This document shows, in pieces, positions 10,746 through 32,487 of a DNA stretch of 35,735 bases. Each line of letters begins with the position of its first letter. The first letter of the stretch is position 1. The DNA is from Zygnema cylindricum (taxonomy: Eukaryota > Streptophyta > Zygnematophyceae > Zygnematales > Zygnemataceae). Location: contig JBBHKE010000168.1 in assembly GCA_037447655.1 (NCBI GenBank), forward strand, positions 1 through 35,735, read 5' to 3'. The notes beneath the pieces are model-generated. The model did no database searches and was not told the origin of the DNA. It was given only the letters and a program-made list of their open reading frames with translations. The translations under genes and the position numbers were made by a program.

Positions 10746-11349
10746 ATGAACTACCGACAAACATTCGTTGTCCCGTTCTTCATATTGGTGGCTGTTTGCG
10801 TAGTTGTCCACGTGGCAGCACAAGCTCCGGAGACACGAGTCGGAGGAGAAGACAAGGAAGGACACGTGGCAGGGCTGGATAAATGGAGTCAAATGGAGAC
10901 AAAAAAAACAAAGGTGCGCAACCGCACTTAAAAAACACACACAGAGCTTAAAAATAATATCTAAAATTCGTAAAAAAAAAGGGGTCAACGCAACAGTGTT
11001 GCGTCGTGATACTCATTCTTTATTCGTGTTTCTATCCCAAGCCATTCTATAATAATTTTAGTACTATTTTGTGGCTATTCTACGGTTTTTTTTTTTAGTC
11101 ATTTTTTGTTTTGGTGTTTGTTGACTTTGTTGACTTTCACACATTATCATCACACCTCTTTTCACTAACGATCCATGTAACTGAAATCCGTACACTCTAT
11201 GTAAACTAGATTCCGTTCTAATTCAACACCTTTTGAAATTAAACTTCCTTTTCAACTAAACTCTGTTAAAATTTAAACACTATTCCATACTAAATTTCAT
11301 CCCCATTTCCCCGATGCAGATCTCCGAGGCGGCATTCGTCGTCTTCTAG
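10746..11349 (+). CDS. Putative small secreted protein (two exons)
   Basis: Exon 1 (10746-10913, 56 codons) begins with a textbook signal peptide: MNYRQ, a hydrophobic core FVVPFFILVAVCVVVHV and an AQA cleavage site near residue 27. The mature part starts with PETRVGGEDKEGHV and ends KTK at a donor AAG|GTGCGC. The most economical second exon starts after GATGCAG at 11320 and adds ISEAAFVVF before TAG at 11347, giving 65 residues. An alternative acceptor (GTGCAG at 11351-11356, same phase) opens a frame to 11689, giving up to 166 residues, but its tail runs into the 128-bp tandem repeat. I recognise no family; short secreted peptides or signalling precursors have this layout. Its coding DNA holds CACGTGGCA words (10809, 10863). 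The signal peptide is convincing; the 3' structure is not settled. Confidence 0.5.
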
Positions 11350-11356
11350 CGTGCAG

Positions 11357-11689
11357 GTCCACCTACAGATGGCAGGCGGGGGACACGTGTCAGTCAGTGG
11401 TGGCGAAGTTCTGCGGGATGAGAGGGGGTGCCACGTGGCAAAGCTGTTTGGGAGCGAAAGCCGGATACTGCATTGGGACGGGCGCCAACTGGCGAGTCAA
11501 CACTCCCATATGCGTCAAAACTTGCATGGCGAGTGGGAACAAATGGGTAATAGGATGCGTTTGACGCATGGAAATGTTGGCATGGAAGAGGGTTTAGTTT
11601 TTGGGGTTTTATGTTTTGGAGTAGAGTTATGGATGTGCAAGTTATTTAAAAGAATATGGGTTTTAAAAAAAGGAGATAATTGTACTTAG
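11357..11689 (+). other. Alternative second exon of the small secreted gene
   Basis: After the acceptor at 11355-11356 this frame stays open for 110 codons, in phase with exon 1. The first 60 or so residues are hydrophilic and rich in His and Gly (HVSV, HVAK near CACGTG words). The remainder is translated from the first unit of the 128-bp tandem repeat and is probably not native coding sequence. A donor-like GG|GTAATA at about 11546 could end the exon before the repeat. Confidence 0.3.
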
Positions 11690-12030
11690 AAGTTAGAATC
11701 TGGACCTTTTTGCATGGAAACGGTAGATTTTGGGTTTCGCATTTTGGAGTAGTGCTATGATGTGTAAATTATTTAATAAAATTTGGTGTAAAAAAATGAG
11801 GAGATAATTGTACTTAGAAGCTAGATCGGGACTTGTTTGCATGGAAACGGTAGGTTTTGGGTTTTACATTTTGGAGTAGTCTTGTGGACGTGTAAATTAT
11901 TTAATAAATCTTGGGTTAAAAAAAGGGGAAACAATTTTACTTAGAAGCTAGAATCTGGACTTGTTTGCATGGAAACTGTAGATTTTGGGTTTTACATTTT
12001 GGAGTAGTGCTATGGATGTGTAGAAAATTT
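11580..12030. repeat. Tandem repeat, about 128 bp, nearly four copies
   Basis: Units start with GCATGGAA at 11580, 11712, 11839 and 11967, giving spacings of 132, 127 and 128. Each carries GTAGATTTTGGGTTT, a CATTTTGGAGTAG block and GGAGATAATTGTACTTAGAA. Copies differ by scattered substitutions and small indels, so the array is not recent. Confidence 0.9.
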
Positions 12031-12628
12031 GGTTTCAAAAATAAGAAATCATGACCCTTAGAGTTTAGAATGAGATGTATATATGAGCTTCGTGAGAGAA
12101 AAACCTTTTTTGGGTTATATAGAAAACTAAAGCTTCATCGTTGAAATGTTGTGGAAGCAGCAGCGGAATACTTTGTAACATGAAATCTAAGAAGGAAATA
12201 AAAATCTTGAATGATTTTATGGGCTATCGCTATTATACTTAAGCTCTCCTCTAGGCCAATGGGAAAGTATTTGATAAGTAGAAGTGGCGCGCTCACCTTC
12301 ATAAAGATTTTGTGTTCGAGTAATCAAAAATTATCTCTTTGAAAATTGAGACGGACTTTCTACTTTCGTCTTGTCTCACTTTCGTGTCTTTTTTCCTTTT
12401 TGGCCTTCTTTTTCTTTTACCATTCATGGCGTCTGATTTGTTTCCTCCTATATCAACAATTTTCCTTAACTAGTTGGTAGGAATTTCTTTATCCAGGTCG
12501 CATGCATCTATGGAACTGGTCATGTCACACTCCTTTAAATGTTTTGTACAAAGATTATGTAAAAAATCCTGTCTCTCCTCGAAAAGAAATATTAATTCAG
12601 AAAATTTTAAGTTTAAAATGGCAAATAC
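12031..12628. other. Noncoding stretch
   Basis: AT-rich sequence without a supported gene. Overlapping frames near 12470-12670 run on both strands and end inside the following MITE. Confidence 0.5.
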
Positions 12629-12630
12629 TA

Positions 12631-12846
12631 CACCATGTATCGCTATTAGAGTTAATATTTTTTTCGCCACTTAAAACATCTTTTCTCCGTACAATCTTGT
12701 CTGATTTTCAAATGGAGACCGCCAACCGGAAGGTGAGAATCTTGCCTTTCAATCGCAACCGTCAGATCCACAATCCGACTAGTGCGTATGGAGAAAAGTT
12801 GTTTTAAGTGGAAAAAAAACATAAACACTAATAGCGATACACGGTG
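12631..12846. mobile_element. 216-bp TA-flanked MITE, copy A
   Basis: The ends CACCATGTATCGCTATTAG and CTAATAGCGATACACGGTG are inverted repeats with one mismatch. TA stands on both sides (12629-12630 and 12847-12848). The interior matches the element at 13949 along its whole length, for example the shared GGAGACCG and GTGAGAATCTTGC words. It is noncoding. Confidence 0.85.
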
Positions 12847-13184
12847 TACTTCATGAAGATAGCAAAGTGCACATGCAGGAGCTCAAAGATGAGGAGAATC
12901 GAGCGATGAAAAAATTGATTGGGCATAGAAATTAGAATGCACTCTAGTAGAGTAAAGAAAAGCATAGCAAAAAATCAAGCATAGCATAAATCAATTTTCC
13001 CATGATGGAATGTTACAATTGCCCTATTGTAGTATTTTCGCCGTGTTGATAATAAGCTATGCTTCTCGATTTCCAATTGATTTCCAATTGGCTCACTTTT
13101 TGACTACATTGTCACTCGTACATATTTTTTTCGCTCTTATGGTTCCATAGAATGTTTAATGTTTAATATCTAATGTCGAGTGGT
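12847..13184. other. Noncoding stretch
   Basis: AT-rich sequence with a short direct repeat GATTTCCAATTG at about 13068 and 13079. It would lie downstream of the minus-strand exon-like ORF. No polyadenylation site was identified. Confidence 0.5.
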
Positions 13185-13733
13185 TCAATGTCCCATGCTA
13201 CGACCGTACAATCTAACGTGAGACTTCCGTACAAATTTCTTCGTTTGAAAGTCCGCATAAAGAGCAATCTTGAACGTCGTCATTGACTGCCGCGGGAAAA
13301 GTATTTTACAAAGAGAAGTAATTTCTGGGAAATCTTGCGGACACGTGTAAGTTGGGGGGAACTCGAAGTTCAAGACTGGAATAATGAGATATTTTGTGAC
13401 GGGGGAATGAGACGGCCGTTGGGATAGTCCCATCATTTTCTCTGTCACCGGTAAATTATTGACGGCGTTCGGGACGACCGTTGGTCCGAAATTGAAAGGA
13501 TAGAATTTGAGGATTGTTTCCGGGCAGTTTCGAGAAGCAATCCGGGCGGTCCGTTTACTTTTTCCTTGTGCCGTCAGATTTTCTTCTAGGCGATCGACTT
13601 TGACCCGATAACGCGTCTGTCGTCCGTACAATGGATAGAAAGGTCGCAAGTTTTGTCGCGGAGCGGCCGTGAGAGCGAAATTGTCAAATTGGATTTGTCG
13701 ATATTCGTTTTCTGCGCGGTCCAGTGATTCGTG
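13185..13733 (-). CDS. Unrecognised exon-like ORF, probable last exon
   Basis: On the minus strand a polypyrimidine tract and acceptor (CCTTTTTTCAG) end at 13734. The frame then stays open for 182 codons, beginning HESLDRAENEYRQIQFDNF, to a stop at 13185. That length is unlikely by chance at this base composition. The product is basic and soluble, with a middle part containing LYGRQTRYRVKVDRLEENL and KRTARIASRNCPETIL; no membrane segment or signal peptide shows. I do not recognise the family. No convincing upstream exon was found: the next DNA holds TTTAGGG-like repeats and a MITE. It could be a terminal exon, a domesticated or decayed fragment, or a chance ORF. Confidence 0.4.
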   Translation of the reverse strand, partial: HESLDRAENEYRQIQFDNFALTAAPRQNLRPFYPLYGRQTRYRVKVDRLEENLTAQGKSKRTARIASRNCPETILKFYPFNFGPTVVPNAVNNLPVTEKMMGLSQRPSHSPVTKYLIIPVLNFEFPPTYTCPQDFPEITSLCKILFPRQSMTTFKIALYADFQTKKFVRKSHVRLYGRSMGH

Positions 13734-13789
13734 CTGAAAAAAGGTTAGGTTTTGTCGTATTCTATTATAGGTTGAAGCCCTTGAAACTC

Positions 13790-13838
13790 TAAAAAACCCT
13801 AAAAAACCCAAAAACCCTAAAAACCCTAAAAAACCCTG
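13790..13838 (-). repeat. Short telomere-like (TTTAGGG-type) array
   Basis: Five or six imperfect CCCTAAA-type units on the plus strand (AAACCCTAAAAAACCC and variants), equal to TTTAGGG-like units on the minus strand. Spacers vary from 6 to 8 bases, so it is a degenerate interstitial array. It lies just upstream of the acceptor of the 13185-13733 ORF. Confidence 0.65.
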
Positions 13839-13948
13839 AAAGCAGTTAAAAGGAGATGGTTTGAACTTTGAAACAATGTTCCCTTCGGACGTTTGGTAGA
13901 CCGTACGTTTTTGCTATCTGCATAAATTAGATTCGATTCTGCGTGGTA

Positions 13949-14162
13949 CACCGTGTATCGCTATTAGTGTTAACATTTTTTTTGCCACAAAAACATCTTT
14001 TATCCGTACACAATTGTCCTATTCTAAGATGGAGACCGACAATCTGAAAGTGAGAATCTTGCATTTCAATCCAACCGTTAGATAGATAATCCAGCAAGTG
14101 TGTACGGAGAAATCTTATTAAAGTGGCGAAAAAAACATTTATACTGATAGCGATACACGGTG
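13949..14162. mobile_element. 214-bp TA-flanked MITE, copy B
   Basis: The left end CACCGTGTATCGCTATTAG has its exact inverse at the right end apart from one change in the TTAG part (CTGATAGCGATACACGGTG). It is flanked by TA at 13947-13948 and 14163-14164, and is homologous over its length to the copy at 12631. Confidence 0.87.
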
Positions 14163-14191
14163 TACAATATTGAAGGATATTCGAATTTTCA

Positions 14192-14239
14192 GCCGGCAGA
14201 GTTGCCGGCAGAGTGGCCGGCGAAGTCGCCGGCAGAGCC
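14192..14239. repeat. Four 12-bp GCCGGC units
   Basis: Four consecutive 12-base units, GCCGGCAGAGTT, GCCGGCAGAGTG, GCCGGCGAAGTC and GCCGGCAGAGCC. A period divisible by three would keep a reading frame, and a plus frame of 142 codons (14170-14598) covers it, but that frame runs into the transposon at 14475 and shows no known domain. Confidence 0.85.
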
Positions 14240-14474
14240 CTGTCATGCCTCTTCTACCGACGAGTTCTAGGAAGTTTCTTAAAGAGAGTGTGGAGTCAGG
14301 TGCCGGGTGGAAGTACGGCCAATCATTGCAAAAATGTTTTTATTGCAACAGAAATTTAGTCAACAGTAATTGCTTTACAGCGAAGATACTAAAATTTTTA
14401 AAAGTCATTGAAAACGAATTTGTTTGTACAAGTTCGTGCTCGCACGGTACAAAACGACAGTTCTCAAATTTGAG

Positions 14475-15178
14475 CATAGTTGTCCTATTGGTACGGATTT
14501 CGACTTTTTCCGAAAACTACGTAGTATTCGTTACTTTCATACCGTTCGTTAGTTTTCGCTGTACGATGTACGAAAACGTACGGAAACCGTCCCCTTAACC
14601 CTAAAAAATCTTTAATAAATCCAAAAACGTACGAAAAACATACGGAAATGTATGTCGTGTACGACATGTGTACCCTAGAAAACCTAAGAGTACGGATAAT
14701 GTAAGGCAGCTGTACTGTATTTTACCGGAATGTACGAAATGCACGGGAAGTACCCTAAACACCCTAAAGTCCCCCCATCACTAATCCTAAAAGTACTGAA
14801 ATATACGGACGCCGTACGTATATGTACGAAAAATGTAAGCCCGTATAGCTGAAATATACGGAAAAGTACGAAAATGTACCCTATAAATCTCAAAATAATA
14901 ACCGTCAAAAGTACGAAAAATACGGACACTGTACGTAAATGTACGAATAATAGTTGGCTGTTTAACATAAATATTTGAGAACGCACGAGAATGTACCCTA
15001 AAATTCCTCAAGCCCCCTAAAAGTACTGAAATGTACGAAAATAGTACGCAAATGTACGAAAATGTACGAGTACATAGTCAGGTACGCATTTAATAACATT
15101 TTTTTCATCGTTAAATGCGTATCGTGCGTAGTATTCGCTCGTTCGTTTCGTGCGTATTATGCGCACGGGACAACTATG
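14475..15178. mobile_element. 704-bp hAT-like MITE, copy 2
   Basis: The same ends as copy 1 at 4792 (CATAGTTGTCC and GGACAACTATG) and alignable along the interior with scattered substitutions. The flanks AATTTGAG (14467-14474) and GATTTGCG (15179-15186) agree at six of eight positions, consistent with an aged 8-bp target-site duplication. It encodes nothing. Confidence 0.88.
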
Positions 15179-15643
15179 GATTTGCGTGAAGATGTAACAG
15201 GCGTCAAATTTGCGCACGAAATGCACGCTACAGTAGCAGAAATAGAATTAAATATAGAGGGGTTTTCTGATCCTTATGTCATTTACCCAATTTATATAAC
15301 ATAAACATATTATATAAATATGTGTGCATATGTATATATATAATTATATATACATGTTTAAAATTACCGCAAGGCCGTAAAAAGGGACACGCACGCGTAA
15401 CTCCCTAAATTATTTAAAAAACTAATTGTTAGCGTTTTTATACCGATACTATCTGCGAAACCAATGGCCAGAATTCAATATATTTTTTTCGCACGGAAAA
15501 GACGCTGTGAAACCCCCTACTTTTAAAAATGCCCAAAATGGGTTTCCGCCGGCATCGGTCCACTCCTATACGACAAATTTGACGTCAACAGAAAAATGTT
15601 CATAATTGAGACGAGAAGCTTCTACAATGTACACTTTTCCTGT
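15179..15643. other. Noncoding stretch with an AT-rich block
   Basis: The block 15299-15358 is made of TATATA, CATATG and ATAAATAT words. No gene is supported. Confidence 0.5.
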
Positions 15644-16405
15644 ACGGATCGTGAAAACCAATGTGTACCTGCATTTCAGCTGAATGTCGTCCATTCTCGA
15701 CGACCGTGTAAGACAAAGTTGACCTTTTGTACGAAAAATATATGATTTGGACTATAAAGCAGTAAGTACTGTACTGTACTGTACTTTATAAGTACGAATT
15801 GTGAAAATCGAGATAGCGTGTAAGGTCCACCCCCGGCCTCAGATTTGGTTCAATACACCGACATCTCTGGAATCCGGTCAGAAATATTTTTCAGAAAAAA
15901 ACAATAGTGTAGCACCAATAGGAAGTAAGATACGGTACTTTGGACCTTCCTTCAAATGGAAAGTAACCATTTCGACCAATTGAACTAAGACGTGTCATCA
16001 CTATTTTCTGTACACTTGGCTAGGACCTCAATTATTTTCTGCCCGAGGGGATGGATCTGACTGTACCTGCTTTTCAGCCGAAGGAGACTGCGTATGAAAT
16101 ACATATGAATGTACGAAAAATCTGACTTTTACGGAGTAAAACCAGACAAACTGCACAGATTTTGTCATAGAAACGTGTTTTGAAAGTACGAATCGTGAAA
16201 ATCGATGTACCTTCATTTCAGCTGAAGGAGACTGCATTAAGAAGTTGCGAACTGCATTACAGCTGTACGAAAAAGTTGACCTTTCCTAAGAAAAAGCAAA
16301 CAAATTGTACGAATATTCGTACAGTTAATGTACTTCCAAAGTACGGCTCGTGAAAATCGTTGTACCTTGTTTTCAGCTGAAAGAAGGTGACTGCGTACGG
16401 CTCCA
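15644..16405. repeat. Degenerate repeat with a CAGCTGAA(GGAGACTG) block
   Basis: A segment reading GTACGRATCGTGAAAATC, then TGTACCT..TTTCAGC.GAA, often followed by GGAGACTGC, recurs with its GTGAAAA part at 15651, 15801, 16195 and 16350 and with its CAG block near 16075 as well. Spacing is about 150-155 where both neighbours are kept. The copies are well diverged. A GTACT pentamer run lies at 15767-15786. Confidence 0.65.
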
Positions 16406-17016
16406 CACATGTCGCGCTTGGTACTTTCGGATTTTAGGTCAAATCTTTGTCATTCCTGCAGCAAATACTGCTATAAAGCTCATGGTTTTCACTGCAGTTT
16501 TAGGTTTTTCTTTTACTGCTGATCATATTATACTACCAAATAAGTATATTTTTTTCATTTTTTTCATTTTTTCCATTTTCCGGTGGTCACTATCTTACTT
16601 CTGGGCAATTTCTGCAGTATAATCTCTTTTGTTTTGTTGACAGTAGCATCTGTTTGCAGAAAAAACAAACTACTTTTTTCGTTTTTGGTTACTTTAATAC
16701 GTTTTTCCTGTTCATATTCCGGTTTTACTCAGTAATTTTACACAGTCAGGAATGACTTTCCTGCATCAAAATTGAAATTCTGGAAAAAAAAATTGTCTCT
16801 CTTTGTCAGTTTTTTTTTTTACTGAAAAGGACAAAAACTCTCGTCCTTACAGTGCTGGAAAATTTAGTCATTGAAAAGGTCTAACCCTATTTTCTGAGTA
16901 AATTACTATACGATAACATACGGTACAATACGGCACGGTACCAATATATACATATATACACATATACATATATACACATATAGATATATTTTTAGGTCAT
17001 TTTAATTATTAGAAGT
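16406..17016. other. Noncoding AT-rich stretch with a (CATATA)n microsatellite
   Basis: No supported gene. A microsatellite of ATATAC/ACATAT units spans about 16944-16992, just before the ORF at 17017. Confidence 0.5.
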
Positions 17017-17286
17017 ATGACTATTTCTCCTTCTTGGACGGTTGATACTGGAGTGACGGAAACTGATTTTAAGGATATTGATGTACGGAAGAAGAAAGAC
17101 ACAAAAATGTTAATTCTATGTTTGATTGTGACACTTGTTTACCTTCTCATACTTCTTTATCATCTTGCATTTGATGTAAGAAAAAGCATCGAGAACCTTC
17201 ATCGATGGCAAATAAATACAAATACAAGCAGAAATCCCTTCAATTTTTCGACATGGCGGTCCGTAACTCCGGCCGAGATACATTAA
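17017..17286 (+). CDS. Possible small single-span membrane protein
   Basis: An 89-codon frame starts at an ATG after a short AT-rich leader. Residues 31-53 form one strong membrane span (LILCLIVTLVYLLILLYHLAF), preceded by a basic RKKKD stretch, with a polar tail of about 35 residues. This pattern would put the N-terminus on the cytosolic side. I recognise no family. A donor-like GAT|GTAAGA at about 17175 inside the frame would allow a spliced form. It may be a chance ORF in AT-rich DNA. Confidence 0.25.
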   Translation: MTISPSWTVDTGVTETDFKDIDVRKKKDTKMLILCLIVTLVYLLILLYHLAFDVRKSIENLHRWQINTNTSRNPFNFSTWRSVTPAEIH

Positions 17287-19287
17287 CAAACGACAAAGGG
17301 AAGAGAAAAGAAAAGGAAAACGGATATTTTTTCAATTTTGCTTAAGCCAAGAACTTTTGAAGAAGCCATTTATAGTTTGGTGCTTTTTCAAGCGAAAACG
17401 ACGGCGGGAATATGGATGGAAATCTCATCCATCCATATGATGAATATCGTCCGTACGATGGCGGAAATGTTTTGGTTCGAATTGAGTTCATGCTTAAAAT
17501 TAGCCTCTAGGGGCTTAAATTCCTACCACTCTATTGTGTCAAAATGGTTAGTGTGAACATTTTTTTCACCAAAAGCAATTGCCTCAACTTTTGAGAAATG
17601 AAAAACAATGGAGGTCATCCTCAAAAAACGGCTACCGTTGGACTTTCGAACTGTAAAAACGATAATTCGATTTACGATATATAGATATTGCTATGAACTC
17701 ACTCGAGGGTATCTAATGCAAACCAAACCTTGGATTTTCGGATTTCGGATCCTTGGAAATTTGTATATTGAGAATGTAGTTTTAACGTTAGTTTCTTTGG
17801 AAATTGTAAATTGAGAAGTAGTTTTCTTCCTTCCAAGTAGTCAGTACCATAGTTTTGTAAAATACAAAACAAAAAATAAAAGTAGATTGGAATTGAATTT
17901 TGAATTTCCACAAACGTGAATGGTGTATACAATACTTGCATTTCTGTTGATCTCAATGTATAGTTTTTTTGAACTTCATTATGTGTGGTAATATGTTTTG
18001 AGTCATTTTGGAATTAAATGTTTCATACCATGGAATGCATTTCCATATTTTGTATGTGACATTGGTCACATTAGAAAAAATCGTCTGTACATTTTACGAG
18101 TTCGATATATCAACTTAATTAAAGGTTTCATTGTTGGTCAGAAATTAAAAACCCGAAGAAATCAAGGATTATTGAAAAAGACATTAAAATATTGTACGTT
18201 AAAACTTCAGTGCTCTTGTTGAAGTTCAAGTAAAATTAATAGAGTGGATGATTCCCTTAATATGGACCAAAACATTTTTCATGGCGATTTTAAAAGGTTT
18301 AGGCAGGCCATTTTTTGTCAATATCTATGCCTAAAAAAATCATTTACTATTACCTTCCAATCTAGTTTTTTACTTCTTTCCCACTACACAACAAAATTTT
18401 CCTCCTACTCCAATATTTTTGGGAAATAAAGAAATAAAAAAAAAAAATGTATAAAAATCCAAGGAAAGGACATTTACATAGGTTTCTTACTTTTCAAAAC
18501 AAAAAAAAATCCTTGAGAAGCTAAGATAACAAAAGCGAGTTAAAAATTTGGACACACACAAGAAAAAAAAAACATTGGTTTCTTTTCCCGTGTCCCTCTT
18601 TTCCCTCCTCTCTTCCCTTTTTTCCACTTTGCCCTCTCTCTTTCCCTCACACCCTCTTTTTCACCCTCCATGTTTTTCCTTCCTTCTAGTTTGTCGTTTT
18701 CCATGTTCTTCCCTTTACTTATTGTTAGGCAACAAATCTGAGCCTCTTATAATGATTAATATTTCGATAATTAAAAAAAAATCAAAATAGTATTCTCTTA
18801 AACCTTTTAGTAAACATTTCGGTTTTAAAACAGTGGCGGCTTTATTTAAGTAAAAGATTTTAAAAATTTCTTGAAAAAAAGGGAAATATTTTTTCCTTCT
18901 GTTTTTTTTCTTTGTAGTTCCTTTTAGAATTTTATATTATTGACATGATTTTTTAAGAATGCTCTTCCTTCTTTTTCCTTCCTTTTGTAAATTAAAAAGA
19001 AAGGATTCTTTGTATCCTCTCCCTTCTCCTCCTCCGAAATTCCGCAAAAGAAACTCTACACGTTCACAATGTCCCGGGTGTTGGAATCATTTATATTTTT
19101 TATTATTTATATTCATAATTATTTGTATTCACGTTTTTTGAATTGTTTATATTTTCGGAGTTTTGTATCCCTTCTTAAAACTCTAATACTCGAGTGCCTT
19201 GCCTTTATTGTCTTCGACCGCACTTTCGTTGGTTGCTTTTATTTCTTATTTATTATTTTAGTAATCCTTATCTATGTTGAGGTTAGG
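17287..19287. other. AT-rich noncoding stretch
   Basis: No gene is supported over 2 kb. A small imperfect duplication of a GGAAATT.GTA.ATTGAGAA segment lies at about 17755-17825, and a pyrimidine-rich tract at about 18580-18715. The open frames are short and overlap on both strands. Confidence 0.55.
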
Positions 19288-19490
19288 AACACTTAATCAT
19301 CTTTATTAGAGTTAATAACACTAATTAGTTCAGGACTTTTTTTGGCGGGAAATCATATATTAGTGTTAACTAGACTATATAAGGAAGTTGATCACAATCT
19401 GCCACTTTCTTTGCACTAAAATAACAGTACGTATTCCAATTTCGCATTAAAACTAATAAATCCTTAACGCTAATTACAATTGACGGTGTT
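19288..19490. mobile_element. 203-bp MITE-like element
   Basis: AACACTTAATC...TTATTAGAGTTAA at the left pairs imperfectly with TTAACGCTAATTACAATTG and ACGGTGTT at the right. The ends resemble those of the TA-flanked families but are more diverged. The interior matches 4140-4290. It is noncoding, and no clear target-site duplication was seen. Confidence 0.6.
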
Positions 19491-19590
19491 CATTGTCTAC
19501 CAGGGTGGCAGTTATTCCTGTTGAAACCAAAGGGGGTCAGGGTTATCCTAGGGGCTTCGTGTGAGCTAGTCATGACTATGGTCATGAGTA

Positions 19591-19622
19591 GTCATGGTCA
19601 TGACCTTAGTCATGACCATGAC
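19591..19622. repeat. Perfect 14-bp inverted repeat of GTCATGAC words
   Basis: GTCATGGTCATGAC and its exact complement GTCATGACCATGAC are separated by CTTA. Further GTCATGA and AGTCATGACT words surround it from 19568 to 19632, so a longer cruciform or hairpin is possible. Function unknown. Confidence 0.85.
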
Positions 19623-19632
19623 TAAGGTCATT

Positions 19633-20842
19633 TTACCTTTGTTTCTTGTCCCGTATACTCGAATGGTTTTACCATCGTGCTTTGATAATAAAGTCGTACA
19701 ACACCTAAATTAAATCGTTTATAATTTGTGAAACGTTTATAAGTTTTGAAAATTTAGCATTCATTTTTAATTTGTTAATTTAAAAGCTCGTCCTATGAAG
19801 AAACCGATTACCATAGTCTTTTGATATGTACTTGTATATGCAGAAAAGAGAAAGGAAAAAAAGCATCATGTACGATCAACATAGTCTTACTTGAATCTAC
19901 AAAAATCTCGCTGACTAAATAAATTACACATTTCAAAAAATTCCCAGAAATGGATCACTTGTGACAGAAAAGACATTCATTTAGCCAAAAGTGTGTTTAA
20001 ATATTTTTATTCAGTTGTTTATAAACAAGTTTGGTGCATTTGACACGTGGACACGAAATAATGTTTCCTCAACATTACGATCAACCTGATTTGCAAAACG
20101 TCGCGAATCTTTGAGAATCTTCCGTACTTTGACGTCCTTCGTAATCAGACGGCGGCTTCTTGACTAACTGTGAATAATACGATTGCGATACATTTTAATT
20201 TTTGATTTGCGGTTGTCGTGTATCGAATATTGCTTTCAATACGTGAACCAACAAAAAAGTGTGGATCGAGAGAACAATTAGTAATTCATATTTAATATCG
20301 AAAAATAGTCCCCAATGTACAACAACAGTTTCCATGAAAAAAACAATCAAACAAGAAAATGAAAAAAAAAATTGAAAGGGAAAAACTAATACAATTTATG
20401 ATGAAAAGCACATCAAAACAAAAGTTAGCCTTTTAGAATTAAATTTGGAAAATGAGAAAACAACTGAAGTTGTTCAGAATACTAAAAGCTATCCACAAAA
20501 AAGGCTGTTTTTCCATTAGAGGCTAATATTTTGTTCTAAAATGGGAAAACCTTTATTAATTAGTTTCTGTCATTACATGAATCAAATGAACAAAATTGTT
20601 CAGAAAAAAACAAAAACCGTGTTTACCTCTTCAAACTCTGACCTCCAACCCTGCACTAAACAAAAACCCTAAAAAACAGCATCGAGGCTCGTTTCCGTAT
20701 TAGCAATTAGTAACTTTACAACAGTAAATTTCGACACAATTTTAGCAACTAAAAGATGAAAAGATTTACATGATTTTGATTGTTCCGATTCCATCGTCTT
20801 TGTCGTTTTGTCATTCAATACTACAATTTGAAATTTTAATAC
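19633..20842. other. Noncoding 3' flank of the NVL gene
   Basis: AT-rich sequence downstream of the NVL stop codon. It would hold the 3' UTR and polyadenylation site on the minus strand, but I could not place them with confidence. No other gene was recognised. Confidence 0.5.

Positions 20843-32487
<11,645 letters not shown>

Noticed and set aside
13790-13838. A true telomere or chromosome end
   Set aside because: The CCCTAAA-like units are few, degenerate and internal; similar single words occur throughout the window.
14170-14598. 142-codon plus ORF across the GCCGGC repeat
   Set aside because: Its second half runs into the MITE at 14475, and no known domain or splice context supports it.
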